The position numbers and the translations under genes were made by a program. Positions 25,645 to 34,989 of a stretch of 45,359 nt of DNA are shown here, piece by piece; positions within the stretch are counted from its first letter, which is position 1; each line of letters starts with the position of its first letter. The stretch spans positions 1 through 45,359 of the forward strand of contig JBMNFG010000005.1 in assembly GCA_050949175.1 (NCBI GenBank), written 5' to 3'. The DNA comes from UBA4971 sp900019985 (lineage in GTDB: Bacteria > Bacillota > SHA-98 > UBA4971). The notes beneath the pieces are model-generated. The model did not search any database, was not told the DNA's origin, and saw only the letters and a program-made list of their open reading frames with translations.

Positions 25645-25952
25645 GAATCGGCTGATTATCTGACGCTTCTACATCCCGCTTTACGAAATCCATTATCTTC
25701 CTTATTTTAGCATAGTATATTGCACGTATACCTGCTTTGTCAAAACGTTTTGCATGGTTTGAACCGCATAAAGACCTGTTTATGCTTTGCTTCGCTGGTT
25801 TACCCGTATCTCGCCTGCTTAAATCCTCGACAAAAAGGGCTCACATCCCTATCGGTATAGGGATTATCTGCCCTTTTTGTCGATTTTCACTACAACAAGC
25901 CAGAATCGATGATATCACACCGGTTGGACAATCCGATTATAATAGAAGAGTA
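25645..25952 (-). other. 308-base gap between the dehydrogenase and IclR genes
   Basis: It holds a large two-part hairpin (listed separately) at the dehydrogenase side and an AT-rich region (25700-25740) that likely contains the IclR promoter. No gene is visible. Confidence 0.5.
25828..25882 (-). terminator. Large nested hairpin, probable terminator or attenuator
   Basis: A perfect 13-bp outer stem (CGACAAAAAGGGC / GCCCTTTTTGTCG) encloses a second perfect 7-bp hairpin (TCCCTAT-CGGT-ATAGGGA). It lies 70 bases after the dehydrogenase stop, so it should end or attenuate the long transporter-dehydratase-dehydrogenase transcript before the regulator gene. Its symmetry would work in both directions. 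Confidence 0.75.
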
Positions 25953-27029
25953 CTACGATATATAGTCATGGATCTCTTCTACAGTCTTACCGGCCAACCC
26001 AAGTTTCTCTACTGTACGTCCTTCAACCCGAAAATCCCGCCCTGCAGCAACACTACCGATCTCAATAAACGCATCTATCATCGGTGTTGGCACTCCTAGC
26101 TGATCTCCTAAAGAAGCTATCGGGACAAGCCCGGACATTATATCTTCAACTACGAACCTATGGCTGAGATCTCGGGGAGGTTTGAGCCCCCTGTATGGCT
26201 CATTGTTCTGCAGCAATTCATACAAGTCGTCTTGTGTAAGCCCATAAATCCTTTGTAGATTTTTTACGAGAGAGGGGATCTCAACTCGCAGAGCCTTACA
26301 AACTGCCAGACGTTCCTCATCTGCAACTTCGATAAGTTTGGCAACACTTGGCGTAATGCCTTCCATATAATAGTCAAAAGGCTGGTTGAGGTCGATTTTG
26401 TTCACGTTCATTAAAGTAGGAATGGGATGAAGCATTGCCCCTCCACTCACTAATCCCGTATAAAGAACATTATCTGCAGCTACAAGCATTGGGAATATGG
26501 GCTGCAATACCTCTAACAGCCTATTCACATCTTTTGCCGGCAGGGTTGCAACAGCTGTTCTTTTCTTGATTCCGGAATGGAAGATATGGCCTACTTCCAT
26601 TACACGACAGGCATACATTAAGTCTCCAGCCTCTCCTATGATCAAGTCTGCTTTACATCCGCTTTCTCTGATTATGGCAGATACTTCTAAGGCTCCACCC
26701 ACATGTCCCGGATTAAGCAGAATAATCTGTCCATCACGAAGGTATGGGCTGATCTTCTCGGCAACATCAGCATGTCCGTCAGTTGTGGTTACAACCATAA
26801 TAACGTCTGCACCGTCCATAGCTACAGCAATATCAGTTGTAATCACTTCCGGCTTTGCCTCAGCCTCTATAGCGCCTGTAATACGGATTACATCCAGTTC
26901 ATTGAGCCTTTCGATCTTTGCACTGTCTATGTCATAAAGCCGTACTCGGTAACCCTCTTGGGTAAGGATTGCCGCCATGGATTGTCCGCCTGCACCTGCG
27001 CCGATAATAGCAAACTTCAGATCTTTCAT
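25953..27029 (-). CDS. Opine/octopine dehydrogenase-like NAD(P)-dependent oxidoreductase
   Basis: The protein (358 residues from the start used) has an N-terminal Rossmann fold with the dinucleotide motif IIGAGAGGQSMAAILTQEG. A C-terminal octopine-dehydrogenase-type helical domain follows, with the conserved HPIPTLMNV segment. Family members reversibly join or split an amino acid and a keto acid or sugar through a secondary amine. The frame opens at 27068, but the ATG at 27029 has GAGGTGAAAAGTAC before it and starts exactly at the Rossmann strand (MKDLKFAIIG). It is 49 bases downstream of the UxaA-type gene. Substrate unknown. Confidence 0.88.
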   Translation of the reverse strand: MKDLKFAIIGAGAGGQSMAAILTQEGYRVRLYDIDSAKIERLNELDVIRITGAIEAEAKPEVITTDIAVAMDGADVIMVVTTTDGHADVAEKISPYLRDGQIILLNPGHVGGALEVSAIIRESGCKADLIIGEAGDLMYACRVMEVGHIFHSGIKKRTAVATLPAKDVNRLLEVLQPIFPMLVAADNVLYTGLVSGGAMLHPIPTLMNVNKIDLNQPFDYYMEGITPSVAKLIEVADEERLAVCKALRVEIPSLVKNLQRIYGLTQDDLYELLQNNEPYRGLKPPRDLSHRFVVEDIMSGLVPIASLGDQLGVPTPMIDAFIEIGSVAAGRDFRVEGRTVEKLGLAGKTVEEIHDYIS

Positions 27030-27078
27030 GTACTTTTCACCTCGTACAATATGATTGAACCCGCTCATTGCTCACGAC

Positions 27079-28602
27079 TCAATAGTCTCCATTGTAACTC
27101 GTTCCGTGAGGCGTTAACCAACTATAGTCCTTTAGCAGTTCAGCCTTGGTGAGCTTTCCGTTGGCTACGTCAATCATAAACTCATATAGTTCCCGGGCGT
27201 TCTCCTCAGGCGTCTTTTCGCCGTACAGTACAGGCACTGCCGAAAAGTCGATCATGTCAGAGAGAGCTTTCGCGGTCCTGGCATTCCCCGTAATCTTAAT
27301 AGTAGTCATGGCAGCATTGCCGATGGGATTACCCCTACCGGTAGTAAACAAGCAGATATGACAGCCACTCATTGCCAGCGTAGTAGTTGCATAAGCATCG
27401 TTAGCACCTTGTGCCTGGTTTATTCCCCACACTCCGTTTCCGGGAGGCCGTTCACCGCAATCAAGGATTCCCCTTATTCTGCCGGTGCCATGGGTCTTGA
27501 AGCTACCAAGGTTCTTTTCTGTCATGGTAGTAAGCCCGCCTGCCTTATTTCCCGGAGTTGGATTCACCTGCGAAAGGCCCTTTCCGCCTCTACGCGTGCA
27601 GTCCTCGTTAAAGAAATCGCCGATATCCATAAGGCGCATGCCGACCTCATATGAAGCAGCATTTGTCGGATAGCCACCGCGGCCGACAACTTGGACTATA
27701 GTGCCGCCGATTGATTCGTGCATGTCAAGCACTTCACCGACAACCGGATTCGAAGAAAGCCCACTTGTCCAGTCAGAACCGCCGTTGTATCCGCCGATAA
27801 TCAATCCACTTAACGGGCAAGGCACACGTTCCTGAGCTGCTGCCTCTGCCTTAAGTGCGTTTACCGCAGCAATCCCTTCACTGATAGCTCTACCTACTCC
27901 GCCGTCTGCCTGAAGGCTGATGTTAACAACAGGGCGCCCGGTCTTTTGAATCTCTTCCACAACGTCATCGGGGTTAGTTTGCTGGCAGCCGAGGGAAAGG
28001 AGTACAACGCCGTACGTGTTCGGATGCGTGCCGGCTGTTATGAAGCCTCTGTAGGTTCGTGCAAACCGTTCCGGGAACTCGCCACACGCGGCGTCTACAA
28101 AAGTCGCAGGTACATCACACGCTTGTGCGATTTGCTGTGCTGCATTGTTTGAGCACTGTACCAGAGAAATAACGACTATGTTGTTTCTTATACCGAATGT
28201 ACCGTCTTTGCGTGGATACCCCATGATTGTCTCAGGAAGTCCGAGATCTTCCTTCTTGTAGCGGTATTTGATGGTATAATCCAACTCATCAGGTGCCATG
28301 GAGCGGTAGTAGGCTCGTCTTTTGCTCTCTATCTCCTCAAAATCGTCATATACATTATGCTCGTGCACCCAATCCCCTTTCTTAATAGGAGCCGTAGCAA
28401 CCCCTATATGAACACCATACTTGATTATTTCCCCGCCCTTTGCGATATCGCACCGAGCAATTTTATGGCCTTCCTTGATAAAATCGTTGGCAATAATCAC
28501 TTCACCTGCAACCATCGTGCCTTCGCCTGCTTCAATAGGCTCAACAGCAACTGCAACGTTGTCTTCTTTTTCGATCAGCATTGATCTTTTTAAACTAGCC
28601 AT
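27079..28602 (-). CDS. UxaA-family hydrolase (altronate/galactarate dehydratase type)
   Basis: The 507-residue protein fuses an N-terminal SAF domain (about 10-90: KEDNVAVAVEPIEAGEGT, KIARCDIAKGGEIIKYG) with the C-terminal UxaA/GarD catalytic domain. Landmarks include GYPRKDGTFGIRNNIVVI, CSNNAAQQIA, TAGTHPNTYGVVLLSLGC and CHICLFTTGRGNPIGNA. Relatives dehydrate sugar acids (D-altronate, D-galactarate) or lyse sulfolactate using Fe2+. E. coli UxaA has the same fused order. GGAGGTTTCTGA precedes the ATG. Position between the ABC transporter and the dehydrogenase suggests it acts on the imported compound. Confidence 0.93.
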   Translation of the reverse strand: MASLKRSMLIEKEDNVAVAVEPIEAGEGTMVAGEVIIANDFIKEGHKIARCDIAKGGEIIKYGVHIGVATAPIKKGDWVHEHNVYDDFEEIESKRRAYYRSMAPDELDYTIKYRYKKEDLGLPETIMGYPRKDGTFGIRNNIVVISLVQCSNNAAQQIAQACDVPATFVDAACGEFPERFARTYRGFITAGTHPNTYGVVLLSLGCQQTNPDDVVEEIQKTGRPVVNISLQADGGVGRAISEGIAAVNALKAEAAAQERVPCPLSGLIIGGYNGGSDWTSGLSSNPVVGEVLDMHESIGGTIVQVVGRGGYPTNAASYEVGMRLMDIGDFFNEDCTRRGGKGLSQVNPTPGNKAGGLTTMTEKNLGSFKTHGTGRIRGILDCGERPPGNGVWGINQAQGANDAYATTTLAMSGCHICLFTTGRGNPIGNAAMTTIKITGNARTAKALSDMIDFSAVPVLYGEKTPEENARELYEFMIDVANGKLTKAELLKDYSWLTPHGTSYNGDY

Positions 28603-28703
28603 TCAGAAACCTCCTCAAAGAATCTGCTCTGCAAAACCGATAGTAGAGTCTGCAACCGATCCGATAAGCACGTAAGCACGTTGATCGCATTAACAAATAT
28701 CAA

Positions 28704-29666
28704 TCACAAGTTGTTGATTTCACGTGCATAATGGCATTTGACAAAATGATTCGGAACCACTTCCTCCAGTATAGGTTCTTGATCAAAGCAATCAGGTTTT
28801 GCATAAATGCAGCGCGGCGCGAATCTACAGGTGTTTCCAATGTTAATCGGAGAAGAGATTTCTCCTTTCAAGATAATCTGATTGTCCGGTGCACCATATT
28901 TCGGAATCGGGATCGCAGATATTAGCGCCTTCGTATAGGGGTGGTACCTGTGTTTAAAAATCTCATCCGCAGGTGCCTTCTCAACCATTTGACCAAGGTA
29001 CATTACCATGATGTCGTTTGACACGTGTTTCACTACAGACAAGTCATGCGTTATGAACAGATATGTTAAACCCAAGTCTTCCTGTAAGCGCATCATAAGG
29101 TTTAGAATCTGTGCCTGAATAGAAACATCCAGTGCAGATACGGGTTCATCGCAAACAATCAACTTCGGCTGCAGGATTAGTGCACGCGCAATGCCAACTC
29201 GCTGTCTGAGCCCCCCATCTAGCTCGTGAGGGTAAAGGTACATTGTTCTCTCAGGCAAGCCAACGACATCCATCATTTTAAGTACCTTTTCGTAATACTC
29301 ATTACGGCTCTTGGTTAACCTGTAGATGGTCAGTGGTTCACCGATTATGCTCGCAACTGTCTTTCTCGGATCAAGGGAAGAATACGGGTCTTGAAAGATT
29401 ATTTGCATGTCTTTACGAAGCTCTTTAAGTCTAGCTCTACTGACATCCGAAATGTCTTCACCGTTGAAGATGATCCTGCCATCCGTGCGCTCGTGCAAGT
29501 GCAGTATCACACGGCCTAGCGTTGACTTGCCACAACCGGATTCGCCCACAATTCCAAGGGTCTCACCGGCATTTACGCTAAATGTTATGTCGTCTACAGC
29601 TTGGAGCATACCCTGGCGTGTAGGAAAGTATTTCTTTAGGTTTTCCACTCTTAGCAATTCAGACAT
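28704..29666 (-). CDS. Oligopeptide/opine ABC transporter ATP-binding protein (DppF/OppF type)
   Basis: The 320-residue ATPase has Walker A GESGCGKST, Walker B LIVCDEPVSALD, and the C-terminal oligopeptide-transporter extension with the Fe-S-type cysteine set (CRFAPRCIYAKPDC). The ABC signature reads LDGGLRQR instead of LSGGQRQR; variants with LDGG occur in DppF-type subunits, so activity need not be lost. It overlaps the DppD-type gene by 16 bases, with GGAGGTTCAAA before the ATG. Confidence 0.95.
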   Translation of the reverse strand: MSELLRVENLKKYFPTRQGMLQAVDDITFSVNAGETLGIVGESGCGKSTLGRVILHLHERTDGRIIFNGEDISDVSRARLKELRKDMQIIFQDPYSSLDPRKTVASIIGEPLTIYRLTKSRNEYYEKVLKMMDVVGLPERTMYLYPHELDGGLRQRVGIARALILQPKLIVCDEPVSALDVSIQAQILNLMMRLQEDLGLTYLFITHDLSVVKHVSNDIMVMYLGQMVEKAPADEIFKHRYHPYTKALISAIPIPKYGAPDNQIILKGEISSPINIGNTCRFAPRCIYAKPDCFDQEPILEEVVPNHFVKCHYAREINNL

Positions 29667-30640
29667 TTTGAACCTCCGGTATCGAATTTAACGCAGGAGA
29701 CTATATGTCCAGGTGTTAATTCATATGTTGGTACTCTTCCGGTTTTACACACATCGGTTCTATCCGGACATCTGGGGTAGAACTTGCACCCCTCAGGAAG
29801 ATGTGACGGATCCGGCATGGCACCCTCAATCACGTGAAGCTCTTTCGAATCCGACTCTATGTCAGGTATCGAATTGAATAACCCTACGGTGTAAGGGTGT
29901 TTCATGTCGGTAAAAATGTCTTTCTTTGAACCTAATTCCACGATTTCGCCTGCATATACTATGGCAACCTTGTCACAGATCTTCGCAACGATGCCAAGAT
30001 CGTGCGTTATCATTATCATTGCGGTGCCATGTTCTTTTCTAAGTCTTTGCATGAGTTCCAATACCTGTGCCTGGATGGTTACGTCAAGCGCAGTAGTAGG
30101 TTCATCAGCGATTAACAGGTTTGGGTTACACGCGAGGGCCATAGCAATAACTACTCGTTGTCTCATGCCGCCTGAAAACTGATGTGGATAATCAAGATGC
30201 CTCTCGCATGGAATACCAACCATTTCCAGCATTTCGATGGCTTTTTCTCTTGCTTCAACTCTTGAAACATCGTTATGAAGCAAAATCACTTCCTCAATCT
30301 GATCACCCACGGAGAGGACAGGATTCAGAGCAGTCATGGGATCTTGGAATACCATTGATATTTTGTTACCACGTAGATTCCGAAGTTGCGCCTCACTCAT
30401 CTTTGTTACATCCTGACCCTCGAACATGATAGAGCCACGAATGATTCGTCCCGGCGGATCAGGAATCAATCCCATGATGGCGAGAGCTGTCGTGGTTTTC
30501 CCAGCACCTGTTTCACCTACAATACCAATGCTCTCTCCCTTTTCGAGCGAAAAATTAAGACCGTTAACGGCGTACACTGTTTCTTCTTCCAATACATAAT
30601 GGATGTGTAGATCTTTGATTTCCAGCAATTTTCCACCCAT
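29651..30640 (-). CDS. Oligopeptide/opine ABC transporter ATP-binding protein (DppD/OppD type)
   Basis: The 329-residue ATPase has Walker A GETGAGKTT, signature FSGGMRQRVVIAMAL, Walker B LLIADEPTTALD, switch ITHDLG, and the C-terminal cysteine cluster (CKFYPRCPDRTDVC). It forms a heterodimer with the DppF-type subunit on the cytosolic face of the transporter. It starts 20 bases after the permease gene. Confidence 0.96.
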   Translation of the reverse strand: MGGKLLEIKDLHIHYVLEEETVYAVNGLNFSLEKGESIGIVGETGAGKTTTALAIMGLIPDPPGRIIRGSIMFEGQDVTKMSEAQLRNLRGNKISMVFQDPMTALNPVLSVGDQIEEVILLHNDVSRVEAREKAIEMLEMVGIPCERHLDYPHQFSGGMRQRVVIAMALACNPNLLIADEPTTALDVTIQAQVLELMQRLRKEHGTAMIMITHDLGIVAKICDKVAIVYAGEIVELGSKKDIFTDMKHPYTVGLFNSIPDIESDSKELHVIEGAMPDPSHLPEGCKFYPRCPDRTDVCKTGRVPTYELTPGHIVSCVKFDTGGSKCLNC

Positions 30641-30659
30641 TCAAACACCTACTCTCCAA

Positions 30660-31538
30660 CTATCTCTTCAATCTAGGATCGAGAGCATCGCGAAGTCCGT
30701 CGCCAACAACGTTCAAGCTATAGACAACCGCCATGATCGCGAGCCCGGGGACTACTGTCAAATATGAATGAGTACGTATAAATCGACGTCCGGCAGCCAG
30801 CAGTGCACCCCATTCCGGTTCAGGTGGCTGAATTCCGAACCCGAGAAAACTGAGTGCAGATGCTGAGATTATAGCTCTAGCCATCGCCAAAGTTGCTTGC
30901 ACAATCAAGGGCGCAAGCGAGTTCGGCAATATGTGGCTGATAATGATTCTTGCGTCATTAGCACCGATTGCGCGCGCAGCCTCGACAAATTCTTGTTCTT
31001 TAGTTGATAGTACAGATGCTCTCACAACACGCGCAAATTGAGGTGTGGATGACAAACCTACTGCCAGCATAAGGTTAAACAATCCAGAGCCCAGGGCTGT
31101 AACAATGCATATAGCCAGTAGGATCTGTGGGATTGCCATAAACAGGTCCATTGTCCGCATGATAATATTATCCAACTTTTGATAATAACCTGCGATTACG
31201 CCCAGTATGGTCCCGAATACGACAGATATTCCCACAGCAAAGAAGCCGATCATCAGCGAATAACGGCTCCCGTAAATAAGCCTGCTCAGCACGTCTCTTC
31301 CTAGATTATCGGTACCGAAAATAAACTCTCCGGAGGGATGCATCAGTGCCCTGCTGGGGTTTTGGTCATCATACCAGTAAGGCGCAATCCTGTCTGCAAA
31401 CACCGCGATTAGTATGAAGATGCATAGAACAACGAGCCCGACCACGGCCTGCTTATTCTTCTTGAAGCGATGCCAGATTACAAACCGCTGTCGCTTACTT
31501 CTAGCACCTTCAGTCATATGCTCCTTCTCGCCACTCAT
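30660..31538 (-). CDS. Oligopeptide/opine ABC transporter permease (DppC type)
   Basis: The protein has the DppC N-terminal cytosolic segment (RQRFVIWHRFKKNKQAVVGL), six membrane segments, and the EAA loop EQEFVEAARAIGANDARIIISHILPN near 185-210. The frame opens at 31553, but the ATG at 31538 overlaps the upstream permease stop as ATGA and has GAGGTGGCAC before it, so it is the likely coupled start (292 residues). Confidence 0.95.
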   Translation of the reverse strand: MSGEKEHMTEGARSKRQRFVIWHRFKKNKQAVVGLVVLCIFILIAVFADRIAPYWYDDQNPSRALMHPSGEFIFGTDNLGRDVLSRLIYGSRYSLMIGFFAVGISVVFGTILGVIAGYYQKLDNIIMRTMDLFMAIPQILLAICIVTALGSGLFNLMLAVGLSSTPQFARVVRASVLSTKEQEFVEAARAIGANDARIIISHILPNSLAPLIVQATLAMARAIISASALSFLGFGIQPPEPEWGALLAAGRRFIRTHSYLTVVPGLAIMAVVYSLNVVGDGLRDALDPRLKR

Positions 31539-32521
31539 TGTGCCACCTCGCACGTCTTCAGTGTTTTCCTGCTTTTCTTCTTCGTCTCATACATTGTCTT
31601 CATACGCGGATCAATGTATGTGTATACGATGTCAATAAGGAGGTTCATTATGGCTGAAACAAACGCAATGAGAATAACGCTTCCCTGGACTGCTGCATAG
31701 TCCCTGGCATAGATAGAGTCCACAAGGTATTTTCCAATGCCGGCAATGGAGAAAATCGATTCTGTGATTACCGAGCCTGCAAGCAAAACGTTCATCTGAA
31801 GCCCGATGACCGTAGCAATTGGAATCATTGCGTTTCTCAGTGCATGTTTTAGTACTATGATTCCGTAACTCTGACCCTTCGCTTTAGCGGTCGTGATGTA
31901 GTCCTGCCGTAGGACTTCGAGCATGCAAGAACGAGTTGTACGCATGATTGTGGCAGAGGAGTTTACGCCAAGCGCGATAACAGGCATTATCATCTGCTTC
32001 CATGTCCTACCATATCCCGATGCAGGCAGCCAGCGCAGATGAACCGAGAAGAGCAATATCATCATGAGGCCCTGCCAAAACATGGGCATGGATACACCAA
32101 AGAGCGCTAAGCCGGTAGCAAGCGAATCCCATATCGTATTACGTTTCAGTGCTGAAATGATACCTAAGAGGATGCCCAAGAAGACTCCTAGTATAATACT
32201 CCAGAGAGAAAGATTGAAGGTGACTGAAAACCGTGCAGCCAATTCCTTTATAACAGGCATTCTCGAACGATAAGAAAGCCCCAAATCACCCTTACAGAGG
32301 TTAAGCAGATATCTGGTTAAGCGTTCGAGATATGTTCCATTAATGCCTAATTCTTCTCGATAAGCGTGAAGCGCCTCCGGTGTTGCCCCATCCCCAAGAG
32401 CCATAATAGCAGGATCGCCAGGCGCAAAATACAGGATCGTAAAGACGACCGTTGCGACTCCGAACAGAACGGGGATTATCCATAAGAGTCGTTTAGAAAT
32501 GTATGATAACAACTGCACCAC
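31535..32521 (-). CDS. Oligopeptide/opine ABC transporter permease (DppB type)
   Basis: The 328-residue membrane protein opens with the DppB segment MVQLLSYISKRLLWIIPVLFGV and has the motif FAPGDPA near residue 33. It has six membrane segments and the EAA-loop region LRQDYITTAKAKGQS near 215. It pairs with the DppC-type permease, whose start overlaps its stop. A hairpin separates it from the binding-protein gene. Confidence 0.95.
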   Translation of the reverse strand: MVQLLSYISKRLLWIIPVLFGVATVVFTILYFAPGDPAIMALGDGATPEALHAYREELGINGTYLERLTRYLLNLCKGDLGLSYRSRMPVIKELAARFSVTFNLSLWSIILGVFLGILLGIISALKRNTIWDSLATGLALFGVSMPMFWQGLMMILLFSVHLRWLPASGYGRTWKQMIMPVIALGVNSSATIMRTTRSCMLEVLRQDYITTAKAKGQSYGIIVLKHALRNAMIPIATVIGLQMNVLLAGSVITESIFSIAGIGKYLVDSIYARDYAAVQGSVILIAFVSAIMNLLIDIVYTYIDPRMKTMYETKKKSRKTLKTCEVAQ

Positions 32522-32724
32522 TCTCTTCCTCTTGGCAGAATATGCCGCCCTTTAGTCAAGCCATTTCCTCTCCATGGCGGTGAACTGCTGCGGAGAACTA
32601 CTCGATTTCTCAACCTAGTTGCCAAAGATCGTTTGCAAGCACTTTACGTGAAAACATGTGGCTTTAACGTGACAGGTTAAGTCCGGGATCCTCAACACTA
32701 GGCCTTAGACGTAGTGAATAAGGC

Positions 32725-32750
32725 GTGGATAAGGGAGCACCCTTATCCAC
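32725..32750 (-). terminator. Intercistronic hairpin after the binding-protein gene
   Basis: A perfect 11-bp stem, GTGGATAAGGG/CCCTTATCCAC with loop AGCA, lies 40 bases after the binding-protein stop and 204 bases before the permease start. Such hairpins usually let most transcripts end after the binding protein, giving it excess over the permeases. Confidence 0.75.
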
Positions 32751-32791
32751 ACCCTTAGCTTGTTCAGTACCAGTGTATGGTGCTCCGTATA

Positions 32792-34321
32792 TTATTCAAA
32801 GTAGCAGTACTTAAGCAGTGGCGACTGATAGGAACCCATACGGAGTCCTTTCAGCTCCTTCACATGCACGAAAACGTCTTCCTGTTGATAGATGGGAATA
32901 ATCGCAACATCTTCAATAGCCAGCATCTGAATCTTTGCATTCAGCTCGCTGCGTTTCACGGGATCCGGTTCTACTGCAGCTGCCTCAATGAGGGCGTCCA
33001 TTTCCGGATTACTGTAGCCCATGATATTACGCTGAGAATTGTCCTTACTCCAGAAGAAACGGTTGGCGAAGTCAATGTCTCCGTTTGTCGCAGCGATACC
33101 CCAAGTGTAAATATCGAAGGCCTTCTCAACCTTTAAGGCCTGGTTATTGGTAGCGCCGTCAAGAGAGATTATCTTGCAGTTAATGCCTACCTGTTTTAGT
33201 GCGTTGGAGAAGAATTCAGCGTAAGTGATTCTAACTGAATTGTCGCCGGTGTGGTACGTGCAGTCAAATCCGTTGGGATAGCCGGCTTCGGCAAGGAGCT
33301 GCTTAGCCTTCTCGAGGTTGTACTCATACATCGGGTACTTAACCTTTCCAGCGATTGAGTCCTTAACGTTGTCAGGGACTATACCGATTGCGGGACGTCC
33401 GACACCGTTCATGGCTACCTTCCACGCACCATCGATATCAAGGCAATGCGCAATCGCCTGGCGGACACGAAGGTCGTTAAACGGAGCCTTCCTTTGATTG
33501 AAGCTCAGGTATGCATTATCGTTTGTAAGCTCACGGAACACAACTACATCGGGATTTGCTTCTGCAGCGGGGATGTCGGTACCGGGGACGTCGTATGCCA
33601 TATCTGCTCCACCGGTCTCGACTTCTATGTAGCGGTTGCTGTCCTCACCGATGACTTTGAAGATGACTCTCTTGATCTTGGGCTGGCCTTCAACATGGTA
33701 CTTATCAAAAGCAACCAACTCTACATAGTCACCCTGCACCCACTCGCCCCACATATACGGTCCTGTGCCAATATCCATCTTGCTCCAATCGCCGTTATGC
33801 TCTTCATATCCCTTCTGGCTGAACATTGCGCACGGAGGGAACGAGAGGTTAGCGATGACAGGCATATAGGGCTCTTCCAAAGCAATCACGAATGTATAAT
33901 CATCAACAACATAGCTCTTCTCAAGATCCATCTTATCAGTTACGTTGCTGTTTGCGCTGTTACGCAGTACGCGCAGAGAGAACAAGCAGTCACTTGCCTT
34001 AAGCTCCTCACCGTTGTGTGTCATAACGCCCTTCTTCAGCTTAACAGTAAGCGCCATGTAGTCGTCTGACCATTCCCAGCTTTCGGCAAGTAGCGGGAGG
34101 TATTCATTGGTATCTGGATTACGTTCTATGAGGGTTTCATAGACCTGAGCTTTGATTTTTATTGTGGCATTCGTCGTATTGCCGGCAGGGTTCTTGTCGA
34201 CCATGTCTTGTTTATGCGCAATAATTAAGGTATCCTTGGCTGCTGTTACGACATTTTCTGTCATAACGAATAGTGTAAGTATACACATGGCACAGGCGAG
34301 AAGTCTCATCAGCTTCTTCAT
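32792..34321 (-). CDS. ABC transporter substrate-binding protein, family 5 (DppA/OppA type)
   Basis: The 509-residue secreted protein has a signal peptide (MKKLMRLLACAMCILTLFVM) and the family 5 fold: VYETLIERNPDTNEYLPLLAESW, KLKKGVMTHNGEELKASDC, ASCLD-like DLRVRQAIAHCLDIDGAWK, and ending LKGLRMGSYQSPL. Family 5 proteins bind peptides, nickel, opines or oligosaccharides. The neighbouring catabolic genes argue for an opine or sugar-acid conjugate rather than plain peptides (inference). TAGGAGGAACCAGAATA precedes the ATG; it is the first gene of the transporter operon. Confidence 0.95.
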   Translation of the reverse strand: MKKLMRLLACAMCILTLFVMTENVVTAAKDTLIIAHKQDMVDKNPAGNTTNATIKIKAQVYETLIERNPDTNEYLPLLAESWEWSDDYMALTVKLKKGVMTHNGEELKASDCLFSLRVLRNSANSNVTDKMDLEKSYVVDDYTFVIALEEPYMPVIANLSFPPCAMFSQKGYEEHNGDWSKMDIGTGPYMWGEWVQGDYVELVAFDKYHVEGQPKIKRVIFKVIGEDSNRYIEVETGGADMAYDVPGTDIPAAEANPDVVVFRELTNDNAYLSFNQRKAPFNDLRVRQAIAHCLDIDGAWKVAMNGVGRPAIGIVPDNVKDSIAGKVKYPMYEYNLEKAKQLLAEAGYPNGFDCTYHTGDNSVRITYAEFFSNALKQVGINCKIISLDGATNNQALKVEKAFDIYTWGIAATNGDIDFANRFFWSKDNSQRNIMGYSNPEMDALIEAAAVEPDPVKRSELNAKIQMLAIEDVAIIPIYQQEDVFVHVKELKGLRMGSYQSPLLKYCYFE

Positions 34322-34989
34322 TATTCTGGTTCCTCCTATCCTCGGTCTAATATAAATTGCTTAATCTACTGTGCATAAAACGGCCGATGTATGTAGGAAC
34401 ATAATTCACCATTAACGATCACAGCGCATCTGGATTCCTTTGCTCCTTAAGATATCGCCTCCGAATCTTCAGGTGTTTGTTGAGCTGCCTTTCACCTCCC
34501 GTTATTCGTGCACCCTTGTAGCAATCTCTTGTCTGGCACTTACTTTTACCGAATAGTCGTTTGTAATCTAAAACCGATAGTAATGGGAACACCACACTCT
34601 GAGGGAAACTGTAAGTTTTCAATCATCCTTATTACGCCGAAAGTTCTGCTTATCTCGGACATCGGCTCCAAAACACCGGCTCCTCTCTGTGGACTTTTGT
34701 TAGACTGAAAGACATTTTACTGTTAGCCATCCGCCGATTCTCATAAGTCAGGATGGACATCTTGGATCCACAGGTTCCGCCTAGCGGAACGCTGTTCCTT
34801 ATTGAGTTATCATCACTATACTATATCCGTAGACATCTGTCAACCACGAGTGAGCAAAGTGGGCATAGAAGGCATGCCCAGCGCCGCAGATCTCGTGACC
34901 GTATGCCGTCTTTTGGCATGCTGGTGCAGCGCAACGCAAGCCTCTTTTGTCTGAAGGGATGTTGATCTTATTCTCTGCAAAGCTGCGAT
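34322..34989. other. 668-base intergenic stretch without a gene
   Basis: The right part holds three small hairpins: 34774-34790 (GTTCCGC/GCGGAAC), 34860-34880 (listed as terminator) and 34902-34918 (ATGCC/GGCAT). The left part must carry the promoter of the binding-protein gene; TATATT near 34350 on the minus strand is a possible -10. Short open frames here have no ribosome binding site or family match. Confidence 0.5.
34860..34880 (-). terminator. Hairpin after the MFS transporter gene
   Basis: TGGGCAT/ATGCCCA with a 7-base loop; on the minus strand it is followed by CTTTG. It lies about 110 bases after the MFS stop codon. Confidence 0.5.

Noticed and set aside
28704..29666. Loss of function in the DppF-type ATPase because of LDGG in the ABC signature
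   Set aside because: LDGG variants are known among DppF-type subunits, and all other ATPase motifs are intact.
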